The notes: generated from the letters alone by a model not told the origin. Numbered from the stretch's first letter, positions 1 to 56,315 are shown. The stretch: DNA of 64,000 nucleotides from Owenia fusiformis (GCA_903813345.2 CAIIXF020000012.1:26548684-26612683); one strand, 5' to 3'. Numbers and translations: made by a program.

Positions 1-107
1 GGTAAAGGTAGATCGAAAAAGTTTTAAATGCTTAGATATGATATCATCGTAGTTACTGAAACTCGAAGAAACGAAATCAAACTGATGGAATGAATAGAAT
101 GGCATAC

Positions 108-167
108 CTCTTTCAGCAACTGCCTCAGATAACCTGTTGGCCACGACGAATGAAAACTCATTCTCAT
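108..167 (-). CDS. Possible internal exon of an unidentified upstream gene
   Basis: On the - strand a 60-nt segment is bounded by an acceptor (pyrimidine-rich tract ending CAG at 170-168) and a donor (GAG|GTATGC, GT at 107-106). Two frames are open; the more protein-like one reads ENEFSFVVANRLSEAVAER. It would belong to a gene running away from SMARCB1, mostly outside the window. I do not recognise the protein, and one short exon is weak evidence. Confidence 0.35.
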
Positions 168-328
168 CTGAAAAAATAATTATTTTTCATTTATCTTATA
201 TTACATATACCAGTTACTGATAATATAATATATAATTCGCACGTTAACTTCCAATCTCTGCTTAATGCGGAGTTAGAAAATAACCAAGCAATTAGGGAAA
301 GAAATCATCAAATCCAATTTATTGAAGC

Positions 329-410
329 ATCATGAGATCCAACCTTGACATCATGAGATCCAACCATGACATTTTGAGATCAACCATGACATCATGAGAT
401 CAGCCATGAC
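329..410 (+). repeat. Short tandem repeat, 20-21 bp unit, about 4 copies
   Basis: Four degenerate copies of a unit like ATCATGAGATCCAACCATGAC lie end to end in the SMARCB1 upstream region. Confidence 0.8.
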
Positions 411-1157
411 ATCTTATTTCTTCTCATCCCTGAGATGCATGTTTTAGGTGAAACAGAAATATGCTGAGTATCAAAATGATATTGACTGCTTACTTTCGTA
501 ATGCTCAGGAATAGATAAGTCAGTTCCAATCTCCATGATATTTGTGCGTTTCTTTGAGAAAATCATTCTCAATCGTCTCCATGCTTTTTGTACTTTCTTT
601 ATTGCCATCTTTATCTGATTTTATTTATTTCAAGTGAGAAATTAAAACCACAACTGCTATCTCATCAAATTCCTAACTTTGGATACAATGTTATTGTTAT
701 CTTTATATCCATGACGATTTCAACGATTCTGATTGGTCATGAGAATAATGCACACTATGACATCATTGAACATTTTTTAGTATAGATGTGTTTTGATGTG
801 ACGTAATGGTATCAACAACTTTTGAACAGTGACGTCATTTCAAAATCACACTAGCAACCAGTTGACGTTGTGTTAACAATCAGAATATACATCGAACAGT
901 GGACCTTATAATTCACGGTACCCTGCATTTTATCCTTTCTATTTACGAAAGTCTGACCCTGGTTTTTAATAACAGAGAAAGTGTTACAAAGAAACTAATA
1001 AAATATCTATAGTGATTCTAAGGCGCCATGATACGTTTATAGGGAGACGTAAATTCCAAATTCACGTTCAAATGATTGTTTGATTATTTTATCATATATT
1101 TTAACCAAATAAAAGGGGCGTGGCTAGGATCCATGTTAATAGGCGAGGGACCCATAT
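411..1157. other. Intergenic, nothing recognised
   Basis: AT-rich sequence upstream of SMARCB1. A 65-codon open frame at 588-785 has no recognisable protein features. Confidence 0.5.
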
Positions 1158-1816
1158 CTAGAGTTTTTTTTCTTTAAAATGGGACCTACATCTAGGGATT
1201 TTTCGGCGAAAGGTGACCCAAGGTGACCCACCCACACAGCGGCACGTCCCCATATAGCCATAGCTTCCATCAAAGTAACTACAAATTAATGTAGTTGTGC
1301 AACAGTGAAGTTCGTTGACAGGCCTGTATAAACAGACACTAAGTGTGACTAAAATTGCAAGCGTAATTCCCTACTAAATAATTCAACCAAGTGTGGACAT
1401 TTGCATAATATTTAATTTAAAAATGTTAATTGGAACTAAACAATAGGAAAATTAATTTTTAAACCAAAACCACCAAGAAAATTAAAGTTTCTAGTTTCTA
1501 GGGATTTTTTTCATCAAAATGGGAACCATTTTTGCTTCAAAATGGGACCCACATCTTGGGATTTTCGGCGAAAAGTGACCCACTTTAGAGGCACTTCCCC
1601 ACGGGTTCCGTCAAGGTAACTAGTTGTGGAACAGTGAAGTTGATAGGCCTGCATAAACAGACAATAAGTGTGACCAAAATTGCAAACGTAATTACCTCCT
1701 AAATAATTCAACCAAGTGTGGACATTTGCATAATATTTAATTTAAAAAATGTTAATCGGAAATTAAACAATAGGAAATGAATTTTTAAACCAAAACCACC
1801 AAGAAAATAAAAGTTC
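1158..1816. repeat. Tandem duplication, about 330 bp unit, 2 copies
   Basis: Copy 1 (1158-1497) and copy 2 (1498-1816) share an ordered series of blocks: a T-rich start, an AAAATGGGACC block, GGCGAAA..GTGACCCA, a stretch around CAACAGTGAAGTT, and a closing AACCAAAACCACCAAGAAAA. Divergence is moderate with a few indels. Confidence 0.85.
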
Positions 1817-2329
1817 CGTCTATCACTGATAATTGTTGGAGAATACAGCATATGGTAGAAATATTATTATTTTGTCTCATGATAAATCAGAGTCCCTCTC
1901 AAGATAAAAAGGTGCGCTGATAAATTCTGAGTTTATGGGTTTAGGGGAGACTGGGGCAAAACGGGACACTGTTTCTACACGATTAATTAAATAGCTTTAC
2001 ATTTCAATTGTAATTTATCCCGATAGTCCTGGCACGGGATAAATTGTAATTACCTTATAAGTTAAGTACAGTATATTCGTCACTCTCTAATCTTAAAACG
2101 GTCAATAAAGATACAATATACCACCATGAGGAAAATGCTGGATAGAATCGATGTATGGCGTCTAATGATAGAGGGCAGCACTTCCTCGGCCACTCTTTAT
2201 ATCATTTGAAGTAGAGGAAGCAATCAATCACAAACGGGGAAAATCTAAAAAGAGGTAACAACTAACAATGGTGTTAAATGGTCCTATAATTAAACATCGA
2301 TAGGCATTAACAATTCAACCAGTGACCGC

Positions 2330-2432
2330 TGTAACCAAGTCCATTTAATAAACTCGAAATTTCGTTTTTGATTTCGGAAACTAGTTTGTAATTTAGACAA
2401 TTTTCACTATCGCGTTGCATCCTGGGTAAACA
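2330..2432 (+). promoter_or_regulatory. SMARCB1: Likely TATA-less SMARCB1 promoter / 5' UTR
   Basis: The 100 bases before the SMARCB1 ATG lack a TATA box. They contain CGCGTTGCATCCTGGG just upstream of the start codon, which loosely resembles the GCATNCTGGGA element of ubiquitous TATA-less promoters (the ZNF143-type motif in vertebrates). Calling it a promoter is inference from position; no transcription start can be read from sequence. Confidence 0.35.
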
Positions 2433-46128
<43,696 letters not shown>

Positions 46129-46344
46129 TAGATCTGACACATTGAGGACTTTTGAACTCAGGACTTTTGAACTATGGACTCCAAATGCTGTCATGGCCTT
46201 ATCATCAGTCCTTATATTTGAAAGATGGTAGTTCTAATTGTAGGACTTTTAAGATGCTACAATAATGAAGATGGACAAAAGGACTATCAAACGATGTTGT
46301 ATGTTGTAAACATTAACGTGTAATATTACTGTAAAAATCTCAAA

Positions 46345-46350
46345 AATAAA
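46345..46350 (+). terminator. SMARCB1: SMARCB1 poly(A) signal
   Basis: AATAAA 217 nt after the stop codon; the 3' end is probably near 46370. Confidence 0.75.
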
Positions 46351-46580
46351 CTATATTTCATTAGACTGTATATAAAAAAATTGCTTGACTCTTAATCTTT
46401 TTTTATGAATTGATTGGAAATCATAATCAGTAAGCGTGATAAACATACTTATCAGTATCAAAAATATGTTCCCAAAAGTATGTCAATATCACAGATAAAC
46501 CAATCAATATCTTCAGACATTGTTTGTGTGGTCATGTAGCCAAAACATGTAAGTTTTCTCCCTAATACACAGTTTTTAGT

Positions 46581-46960
46581 TCAGTCTTGCCTTTTTGATG
46601 CTTTGATTGTTAACTTTTTATCCCACATAATCAATGTAACCCCCTCAGCCTGCATCATTATCGGAACATTGTCCATCACATTGGGAATGTTTCTAGTGGA
46701 ATGTTTTGGATTTCTCTTTGATTTGTCCTGAAGTTGTTCCAGCTCTCTTGGCTTGAAATTGGCATAAATATGGTCCTTTAAATAGCCCCAGAGAAAGAAG
46801 TCCAGGGTGGTCAAATCTGGTGAATAGGGAGGCCCTTGCAATGTCTTTATACAGACATTCAGAAAACTGCATTCATAGGAATTATTGTTTGGCCCTTCCT
46901 GTGTATGGAGGGGCCACCATCTTTTTTAAACCACTCTGTGTTCTCATTCCGATTTAATTC
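46581..46960 (-). pseudogene. Tc1/mariner-type transposase, C-terminal remnant
   Basis: The - strand reads SPDLTTLDFFLWGYLKDHIY, the C-terminal catalytic block of IS630/Tc1/mariner-superfamily DDE transposases, then NVMDNVPIMMQAEGVTLIMW. Upstream, in pieces broken by stops, is WFKKDGGPSIHRKG, which resembles the WxxDGAPxH block around the second catalytic Asp. The N-terminal DNA-binding part is missing. A dead copy. Confidence 0.82.
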
Positions 46961-47079
46961 GGTCTCTGAACTAGCCTACATAACTCTTGAATCATTTGAA
47001 GACAATTGACCCGGTTCACTGTTGTTGTTCTTCCATCGTCACCTCGTTGTTTCTCCAGAGCTGTTTGAATGGGCATATT

Positions 47080-47190
47080 ATTCATAATATCAAGCCAAGA
47101 GACCCAGAACAACTTCAGGCCAACATCCAGAGAGATATCAAGAACATTCAACAGAAACATTATCAAATGTGATGAACGATGTAGCAGTAA
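47080..47190 (+). pseudogene. Second transposase remnant, opposite strand
   Basis: The + strand reads KPRDPEQLQANIQRDIKNIQ, matching KPRELEQLQDKSKRNPKHST of the - strand copy at 46581. Only the extreme C-terminal part survives. Confidence 0.7.
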
Positions 47191-47437
47191 GGATACAGGC
47201 TGTCATTACAAGACAATGAGGTTACATTGATTATGTAGTGTATAAAGGGTTAAAACACCAAAAAGGCAACACTGAACTAGAAACTGTGCATGGGGAGAAA
47301 ACTTACATGCATTGACTACACGGCCATGCAAAAAATGTCTGAAAATATTGGTTGATTTATCTGAGCTGTTGATATACTTTTGGGTAGATTTTTTGAGACC
47401 CCCTATATATATACAATGGATACATGTACTTATCCTA

Positions 47438-47620
47438 TGCCCAGTAGAGTTTTAGGGAGATAAGTTGTTAAGATATATCCCATATCCTGATTTTGAGGTT
47501 TCCATATCCAGAACCTTCATATCTCGCTCTCCAGGGCATATCTTCCCTCATTAGTGGAAGATATGAGAAAAAATGTGAAAAATTGAAAAAAAATATAAAA
47601 CTCTACTGGGTATAGGATAA
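47438..47620. repeat. Inverted repeat
   Basis: CCCAGTAGAGTTTTA at about 47440 is mirrored by TAAAACTCTACTGGG at about 47597. Confidence 0.7.
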
Positions 47621-48614
47621 TGCAGTTATGCACGGTCAGTTTGGATATGGGCCTGGGGTTCATCCCTCGTGAGATATGCACATCTACCGTCGGTCCCTCG
47701 GGTAGATATCCATATCTCCCTCTGAATAAGCCCCATATCCAAAACCTCCCAGTACATAACCTTTATTTATCATACATAGATACTTATTACTTATTTTGAT
47801 ACTTACTAAGTTCTATCTATATACATGGATACTTGTTACCAGACCTCATTATACCATGATTATGTTTGGTGGTAACAATGGTAGCTGATATTGCATGAGT
47901 ATAAACCAGACCTCATGAACTTGATGGTATCATACGGTTAATGCTAGGAGCAAAATGTATTAGGGATGAAACATATTACAAGACAAATCATATATTTGTT
48001 ACATAGCTGTATGATCACCTTAGCAGGGATCCTTAAATACCTAGGCTACAGAGAGTTCAGGTCTGTTTATTAGTACTTATATTAAGGTGTGAAAAACGAT
48101 GTTGACTTATTGCAAAATAACATTTTGCTGAAGTTCAACTCATTATGTTTCCAGGAAAAATCATACAATAATAGTCTCCAGCTTTTTATCGTACCTAAAA
48201 AGGGTAAGAAGTGCCATCAGCTTAATGGGTGGGCAGCGGGCAGGCGGCGTCTCACTTTCTTGTCATCACGATTCCAGGAAAACCACTTGCTGGATTTACT
48301 TCAAAGGTGGGCGAGTTGTTTGTAGAATGAATCGGGGGATTTTTTTCATGAATTTCGCTTATGTTTTTCATCCAAAAAACATCAATACACTTTAAAACTT
48401 TTGTTTACTTTAAGATTACACCATGTAATCCAAAAATATATTTCTCGTTTTCAAAGATAATCCATGGATTAACACCCAGGTATTTTTATTTTTCAAACTT
48501 CAGAGGGCTGGGAATCATTGATGCTCAACGCTTTTGAATATGATAAATGCTGTTTTAAATAGGTTTTACGTATGCCAATAATTTCTCAAATCATGTAAGC
48601 TGAATGCATTCCAT

Positions 48615-51600
48615 AATCCCTAGAATATTCTCTTGGAGGAATCCAATGGTAGTTCCAAGCAGATTTTTAGATGGCAGGTAAGTAAATTCTTTAGTACTCG
48701 CCTTATTGGGTTGAGTTAGTTTATATTCAAAAATTATATATGATTCTGTAAAGATGTCAGTGTGGATGCTATAGATTGCACACGTATGGTAAGCTGTATA
48801 ATCCTATATTATGTAACACGAGTACAGTTTTGGTTGACATGATTGTGACTGAGTGAGAGATTAAACTCTTAAGGTAGGTCTGCATGTTGATAATTTTTAC
48901 TAATTTTGGTGATGAATAAATTATCTGATAATTATAAATTGGGCAATATTTTTGACATTTTAAGTGGATATAAAGAATTATGGTAACATACACATGGACC
49001 ATGCATACACATACAATTACAAATGTGAAAATATTGTCCCTTTCATTGATTATCGGTATTTATAATCATGAAAATTATTGAAAAATATCGAGACATGTCT
49101 ACCTTAAAATCAGATTGGCTTACAAGTACCCTAAGCTATTTTTACATTTTTATTGCAAGAAAATCTTTTTGCAAGGGTTACAAAGGTTGAAATATTGTGG
49201 TGGCTTTATTTGGCTGGAGTTTAATATTCAGACCTAGCTATAGGTATTACAGTATTATTACATTTATATGTACACTAGTATCTTGTTGACCTATATTCAG
49301 CACTGTATTGATGAATGGGCCACTTATTAGGGCCAATATTCAATCATAAACTGTACAGGGGTAGAGATAAAAAACCAAGAAGTCTTTTTGTGTCTGTCAA
49401 AATCCATTTGCATCTTACACATCCCAACATATTATCCAAATATGTTATTAATTAATGAAACATAACAGTATAATCTTTGGATTTAGAAAGTTGTATGGGA
49501 TTTCATTAGTATAAAAGTTGCTTTTGAAGCATTTTTCTATAGCCATTTTGTAGGAAAAAAATGATGGAAAAATGTATAATCTTTTAATTTGAAGTATGAC
49601 CTGAATCGATTGCAAACTTTATATTTGCACATCTGATGTGATATACCATTTGTGTCATACTGTGAAATTATCGATTTGCAATCGATTCAGGTCATAGTGT
49701 ATTTTAGGTATTTTTGTGAAAATCAATAGAAACCAATGGCCTCTATTGGAATTGATGATATCCACATGTTAAGTCAATGGAGCCCATTCAATGGCAAGTC
49801 AATACACCCTTGCTGAACTAAATGACCTCAACCTCAGCCCATGTGGGTCCAAACGCTCAAATATTTTCCAAAGTATTATGTGACATTGTATTCTTTATGT
49901 TACACCTAAAAATGATTCATTTTGTTCATGGGGATATCATAATGGAAAGTGCACTAGACCCTTATTGTAATTGTATGATATCGTATTTGTGATTTGAATA
50001 TACACTGTGATATTTGAGAAAAAGAATGTTTTGTTTTAGTTTCATTGCAATTTATAACCCTAATATTCTTCCCAGAATCCTTCCTTGTCTTCCAATTTTC
50101 TAATAACCTCAGAAGTTCCTACTTTTTTTTTAAAATACAATTTTCCATGATCATTTTTATGTCACCACCACAAGTGGTGACATATTGTTATGGTCTCAAA
50201 CTTTTTTTGTAGACTGTGTTCAGTGGTTGGTGTTTATCATTTGGCAGTTGGTGTTTGGCAGTTGGTGTCTGTTACAAATGGCATGTGTTGACATTTTGCA
50301 TGTGAATGCCTTGTCTTATAATGTAGCCAACTGCAATGGATGTAAAACGGATACAGTTCAAATCATATGCTAATTTTAAATGAAAATGCTTTTTTTCATG
50401 TTTTACCACTCATAAATGCCATAATATCTCGATGTCACATTCAGGAAAATATGGCTATCAACAAGTTTTGAATTCTTACAATCCTGGAAGTTGTACATGT
50501 AAGCGTACACATCTGTCAGTTCAGTTTATGTGTAAAAGTTAATCCCCTAAGCCTTAATACCTGATGCATGAAATATTATGAATGAGTTACATAATATGTA
50601 CTCGTGCTATTTAGGTAAATGTTGTGCTGTTTCACCAGATTTGACTGACATCTTTAAATAACAACAATTTGATTTGATGATCAGACAGCAACAAAACATA
50701 TTAAGTGGCCAAGACAAAAGAATGTTATTATGATAGGCATTCTAGGGGTTAAGGAATTACTATAAGTACGCTATTGGTGCACACTCCCGTTTCACAGGAA
50801 ACAATGAAATGTGACGTTTCCAAAAATATTCTCGCAATTTGACGAACATTCGACGACGTCATAATTCCTTCGAAATTCACTGAAGCATGTACATAAAATT
50901 ATGAAAATGACACATTACATTTTTATTACCTACATTCTATCTAAGGAATGAATCGATGAAAAGGTATTTCAAAACAAACCAAGCAACTTCAATTAAAACA
51001 TCGATTTAAAATTGAATAAACATGGAAACCAAGACAAATATTCTGAACTATAAAATTGAAATCTTTGTCCTAATCTTCCATTTTTGATGAATTTATATGC
51101 AAATCCTACAAGATATAATCATTAATAATATCAATAGATAATCATTACATCAAAATGACATGTGCGTCTTTATTTCAAATGAGAATTCATCATGATTGAA
51201 AGTTATGATTTGTAGAGAATTTGTTCTGTTAACTTTTGATGCGGGACTCATCAATCGCGCGCTTTTTACGTTTTCTCGCGTATTATAACCTAAAGCGCGG
51301 AAATGTCTCTATTCTTTAAGACTCAAAGAATACGGTATATGTTCATGAAGAAGTATGGTTTACCCTATCATTTGGTACCACTGTAATATATGGAACGTGC
51401 GCAGGCAAATAAAAAAGCTATCAAATTATTTCAATAAAATCTGTCCTCGCTAATTCCGATGAAAGGGGACACCAAGTCCCCATTTTGTGTGTAAAATGAC
51501 GTCAAAACGGCCTATGCACATTTAGTTCAGACTCTGGTATCATTCATTTTAAAAGGTGAAAAACTAAAATAGAGTCTCTAATTTTTTAATACATTATAAT

Positions 51601-52554
51601 CACCTGATGCGCAGCTGAGAAAAATATTTTTTAGGACTCAAAATATTAAAATACTCACACTCGCATAGATTGAAAATGCCCAATTGATTTTAACGGGGAT
51701 TTTTATCACGGAGGCTTCACTTGGACATTTTTCAATATTTTATAGAATTTACGAGGTTTATATGGCCACCAGGTCATCAAATATACTTTTTTGTAGAACA
51801 AACATCTTCTTCATTGTTGACCATACGAATTTGAGATGATTCATTGCAATTTAAAAGACTTAGATGGCTTAGAACATATCTACCGTGGTAAAAAATAACG
51901 TAATTTTGACGAGGCTTCACTCCTAATATTCGTACAAAATCCATCTTGGCTGATACGTTTACATTTGAATCACTGATAAGTATAGTTTCAGTATGTTCGT
52001 GAAACTTTTCCAGATCTAACAATATAACAACTGTATGACAAACTGCTATATAACTCACAAAATCTACATTTAAGTACCATACGCAGGCTGAACAAGTCAG
52101 AGTTGAGCACGAGTCACTCACAATTACGATTGCGACAATAGCTATTGTGACGTCATACGCTGTTCGTTATTTGTAAATATTTATGCATAGAAGTGATGAT
52201 CCATGAACTAGGGTATTATCCTGAAAATATTATAAACATTGATGGAACTGTTAAAAAGATATATACTTTTACATACTACATAACTATTTCGTTTCGTTCC
52301 TCGTTGAAACGTTGAACACGCCTTTTAGGGTGTTTTTATTCAATTGAAAGCTATTTCGATGGGCTGTGAATTGAATAACCATAGAGGATATTTCATAAAA
52401 TTCAGTTCGAATAATTGCCTTATATAATAGCAAGAAGGATATATAAATATTATTATAAATTATGTCGAAATACATGTTAAACGAAGACCGAGATCTTTAT
52501 AGACGTCTTAATTATATTGGCGATTTCAAATGTGTACCAATAGCGTACTTATAG
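48615..52554. other. Interior of the long inverted-repeat element: no gene recognised
   Basis: Contains the hairpin at 49595-49703 and a dispersed repeat around 50157-50340 (GTCACCACCACAAGTGGTGAC). The longest frame, 114 codons on the - strand at 51777-52121, has no known motif or visible splice partner. Confidence 0.5.
49595..49703. repeat. Hairpin with 22-bp arms
   Basis: TATGACCTGAATCGATTGCA is mirrored by TGCAATCGATTCAGGTCATA about 60 bp away. Confidence 0.85.
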
Positions 52555-53084
52555 TAAATGCATTCAGCTTACATAATTTGAGAAATTATTGGCATACGTA
52601 AAACCTATTTTAAATAACCTCACAACTTATAGGAACTGTGATAAAGAATTATAATTATTAGACTCCAGATTGAAAATCTGGAGTCTATTGTTTTCGTCAG
52701 TTTTCTTATTCTTATTCTTATTATTCTTTTTCTAAACCAGTTTTCTCAATAACCATAAGGTCTTCAGTAAAGTCAATCATTTGGTCAATTTAGGTCCAGT
52801 ATCTAGTTCCTCGGAAATTGGGTCAAATTTTTATCTAGGTCAAAGGTCAAGAACTAGGTCAAATCCAGTACTTTGTCACTTTTTTCGATTTTCTCAGTCG
52901 TCCTTCAATATTTTCGATCCGGTTTTTTTTCATTGTGTTCCTCATAAAAAAGTAGGAAATCTAGGGTCGATTTAGTTTTTTGATATCTCAATCCGATTTC
53001 GAGATATCAGTGTCCGAAACCGAGGTCCAAAAAAAAGTTCTCCGAATCAAATGTCCAGGATATTAGTCTTATAGGAAATTTTCT

Positions 53085-54235
53085 CAGGATTCCGAATCTG
53101 AAAACCAAATTCGAATCAGACTCCCGGTTCGGAAGTTATGGCGTTTTGAAAGCTCAAAAATCGCTAAATTTGGTGCCCATGTTAAGTCAATGGGAAAAAA
53201 GATTTTTTTGAAGTGAAAAATACGAAATATAGACTGAGTTCAGCTAAATATAATGAAAGCTTTTAAAAGAATGGGACCTCAAAAGCCATCTAGCTTTAAA
53301 ATTTGGACATCAAAATGCCTAGGTCAAAATCTAGGTCAAATTCAAAGTTTTTTCTTATTTTTGCGATTCTGACACTACAGATTAATTATATTATTCGAAA
53401 TTTTGTATACATGTACCCAAGAGTGTGCTAATAGTGTTAGCCTTTTGCCGTCAGAAAGTATTTTGCCCCACTTTTGAGATATGGTGTCCGAAAAGTAGGT
53501 CAAAATAAAAAATTCTCCAAATTTGAGGTTTGAGTTAAGAATTAAGTATAGAATTTTCTCAGGAATCCGAATCTGCAAACCAAATTTCAATCCGACTTCT
53601 GGTTCGGAAGTTATGACATTTTGAAAGCTCAAAAATCGCTAAATTTGGTGCCCCATGTAATGTCAACGGGAGAAAAGATTTTTTTGAAGTGTAAAATACA
53701 AGATATAGACTAATTACTGCTTAAAATAATGAAAGCCTATGAAAGAAGGGAACCTCGAAGGCTACCTAATTTCAAAATTTGGACACCAAAATCCCGAGGT
53801 CAAAATCTAGGTCAAATTCATAGTTTATCCTTATTTTTGCGATTCTGACACTACACTTTAATTATTTTCCTCGAAATTGTGTATACATGTAGCCAAGAGT
53901 GTGCTAATAGCGTAAGCCTTTTGCCGTCAGAAAGTATTTTGACCCACTTTTGAGATAAGGTGTCCGAAAAGTAGGTCAAAATAAAAAGTTCTCCAAATTT
54001 AACGTTTGAGTTATGAATTAAGAATAGAATTTTCTCAGAAAACCAAATCTGCTAACCAAATTTCGATTCGACTTCCGGTTCGGAAGTTATGGCGTGTCCG
54101 AAAAGTAGGTCAAAATAAAAATTCGCCAAATTTAACGTATGAGTTATGAATTAGGGGTAGAATTTTGTCAGGAATCGGAATCTGCAAATCGAATTTCGAT
54201 CCGACTTCCGGTCCGGAAGTTATGGCGTTTTGAAA
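53085..54235 (+). repeat. Tandem repeat, 475-bp unit, about 2.3 copies
   Basis: The phrase CCGAATCTG(C/A)AAACCAAATT and the following TTCGGAAGTTATGGCGTTTT recur at 53094, 53569 and 54044, with a shortened fourth start near 54178. Confidence 0.85.
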
Positions 54236-54299
54236 TTTCAAGAAAAATCGATCTGATGGTATCCTGATAGAAAGTCAAGAGTAGAGAAGAAAATATTGA

Positions 54300-54502
54300 A
54301 AAATGCATCCATCCTTCCTTTCTGATCCTATCCTATCCTTCCTATCTACCCTTGCTTCGTATCCTCTCCTTCCTATCCTTTTTATTCTATCCCTTCTTCC
54401 TATTCTATTCTATCCTTCTTTCCTATTCTATCCTATCGTTCCTTCCTATTCTATCCTATCCTTCCTTCCTTTTTCATCCATCCATCCATCCATCCATCCA
54501 TG
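54300..54502 (+). repeat. Pyrimidine microsatellite (CCTAT/CCTTCC then CATC repeats)
   Basis: About 170 bp of TCCTATCCTTCCTATC-type sequence ending in (CATC)n. It lies near the 3' end of the Helitron-like element, where such elements often carry one. Confidence 0.9.
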
Positions 54503-55289
54503 TTTTGCTGGATGACTTAGCTTATTTTGGATGACTTGGCTTATTCTGGATGACTCGGCTAAAAAAAGTCTAGATCTGGAGTCTGAAATTGAACTCGTTC
54601 AATTTCCAAAATCTAGTTATATACCCCTCTGCAATAAAATAACATGACCTAATTCTTGTTTGGGCACAGTAGAACTTTATTTTATCTAAATTGTTTACAA
54701 ATAAACAAAGCTAGTTTCTACTCCCTACACTAAACTACAATCAGTTCTACTTGACACAGAGGCAAGCCAAAGTTCAAGGGTGAACTTGAATTATCTGTAT
54801 AAAGATACAAGTGTGAGTGTCATTAACATTTAATAGGCTATAATAGAGTAAGCATAATTGAGTACCATAAAGTAATGATTATTTGATAGTCTAAATCTAA
54901 TAACCTGCAGGGAGGGTTGGGTGGTATTTAAATTAGCGAGCAAACATTTATCATTACAGCCAGTTAGCAGGCTAAGAAGCAACTGAAGGGAGCATAGACC
55001 AGAACACGTGTCTGGGAATGACATCTGTCATAGATAAGGCCAGCCCCCTTGACAAATGATTTGTAGGTTTAATGTTAGAGGCTGGCCCTATCTGAGACGA
55101 TCTGTTGCTGCATAATTTAAATCAAGTTTAATTAATTAAACTTACAATTAAATAACCTCACAACTTATAGGAACTGTGATAAAGAATTATAATTATTATA
55201 TGCCCCTCTGCAATAAAATAACATGACCTAATTCTTGTTTGGGCACAGTAGAACTTTATTTAATCTAAATTGTTTACAAATAAACAAAG

Positions 55290-56315
55290 CTAGTTTCTAC
55301 TCCCAAAGTTGCCCAAACATGAAGTAGGTTTTGTTGGTAAGTTGTGTAGAAGTGACTTAGCAAGTTTAATGTTCATATCATCTGATACACTGAGGTACTC
55401 CTTATAACAGTCAGAGCGCCAATCACCAAGAATTCTTATCAATTCTGGATTTGCATTTTGAGACAGGGCAAAGCTAGCCCCGCCCCTTCGAAAACTATGT
55501 CCGGAATACTTATCCCCTGGCAAACCCACAGCTTGGAGACAGGATCTCAGTCGGCTTGAGAAGAAATTATAAGTCAGTGGTGAAAAACCATTGCGAGTAT
55601 TGCAAATAACAAAGGCTGGACCCTGAGTGGGTGCAGTGGAAGTACACTGAAATGCCCATAGAATGGCATGTACAGGACACAATGGATGTCCATCATTAAA
55701 TGGTAAGGGAATACGTAAAGTGCGACCATGAGTTTGAATGGTTTTTGACCACCTTATGTTTACAATAAATCCCATAGTGGGATATAATGAGAAATCATCT
55801 CTAGTTAAGTGCCTACTGGGATTGAACCCTGTGGCTGTTGGGCATGCTATATTTGATTTACGTAACATTCCATAAAACCCTGTTAAGCAGGCAGCCCAAA
55901 AGTTGGCATCTGTCTGATCATTCAGGTTTAATTGAGTTCTAATTTGTAACAGAATCTGAGGAGTGATAGGGAGCTTCTTTGTAACATGAGTACCTAGGTC
56001 CCTGTTCACTCCTTTTAAGACCATTTGTAAATGCCAATTAGACCACACAGGACTCTCCAGAGAATGTTCTTTATGTAAGATTGTGATAATGTTCAAGTAT
56101 TGTTTCACAGAATTAGCTTTTAATGTTTCTGCTAAATATGCAGCATAGCGACATAATGTAGACGTTGATGCGGGTACAGGTGAATATCCCATTGTTCTGC
56201 AAAAATCTAGGTAAGATTTACGATGGGTGCTGTAGGTACGTTTGGTACTTGATGCAAAGGCCATGTCTGTGAACCGAGAGACAGCTTCATCCAATTGCTT
56301 TTCCATTTCCACCAC
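55290..56315 (-). CDS. Tyrosine recombinase frame of the Ngaro element
   Basis: 341 codons. The C-terminal half has the tyrosine-recombinase HxxR block (GHSFRRGGAS) and a Tyr-containing segment (CYKEYLSV). It overlaps the end of the RT frame, as is common in DIRS-order elements. Part of a fossil element. Confidence 0.88.
   Translation of the reverse strand: MVEMEKQLDEAVSRFTDMAFASSTKRTYSTHRKSYLDFCRTMGYSPVPASTSTLCRYAAYLAETLKANSVKQYLNIITILHKEHSLESPVWSNWHLQMVLKGVNRDLGTHVTKKLPITPQILLQIRTQLNLNDQTDANFWAACLTGFYGMLRKSNIACPTATGFNPSRHLTRDDFSLYPTMGFIVNIRWSKTIQTHGRTLRIPLPFNDGHPLCPVHAILWAFQCTSTAPTQGPAFVICNTRNGFSPLTYNFFSSRLRSCLQAVGLPGDKYSGHSFRRGGASFALSQNANPELIRILGDWRSDCYKEYLSVSDDMNIKLAKSLLHNLPTKPTSCLGNFGSRN

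Larger units (their letters stand above)
46549..47292. mobile_element. Inverted pair of Tc1/mariner-like fragments
   Basis: ACAGTTTTTAGTTCAGT..GCC and CAATGTAACC near 46570-46640 are mirrored at 47218-47275, so two truncated elements face each other tail-out. The transposase parts are listed separately. Confidence 0.75.
52658..54616 (+). mobile_element. Helitron-like (Helentron/HINE-type) non-autonomous element
   Basis: Inserted in B2 of the retroelement; the uninterrupted B1 copy gives the empty site. The 5' end carries the palindrome GACTCCAGAT..ATCTGGAGTC. The same ATCTGGAGTC occurs inverted near the 3' end (54574-54583), a subterminal inverted repeat. The 3' end has a hairpin TTGAACTCGTTCAA (54589-54602), ten bases, then CTAG followed by T. 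This is the Helitron 3' signature. The interior has 475-bp tandem copies and a pyrimidine microsatellite; no Rep/helicase. Confidence 0.78.

Noticed and set aside
51777-52121. 114-codon - strand frame inside the inverted-repeat element
   Set aside because: No recognised motif, no repeat of it elsewhere in the window and no clear splice partners; left uncalled.
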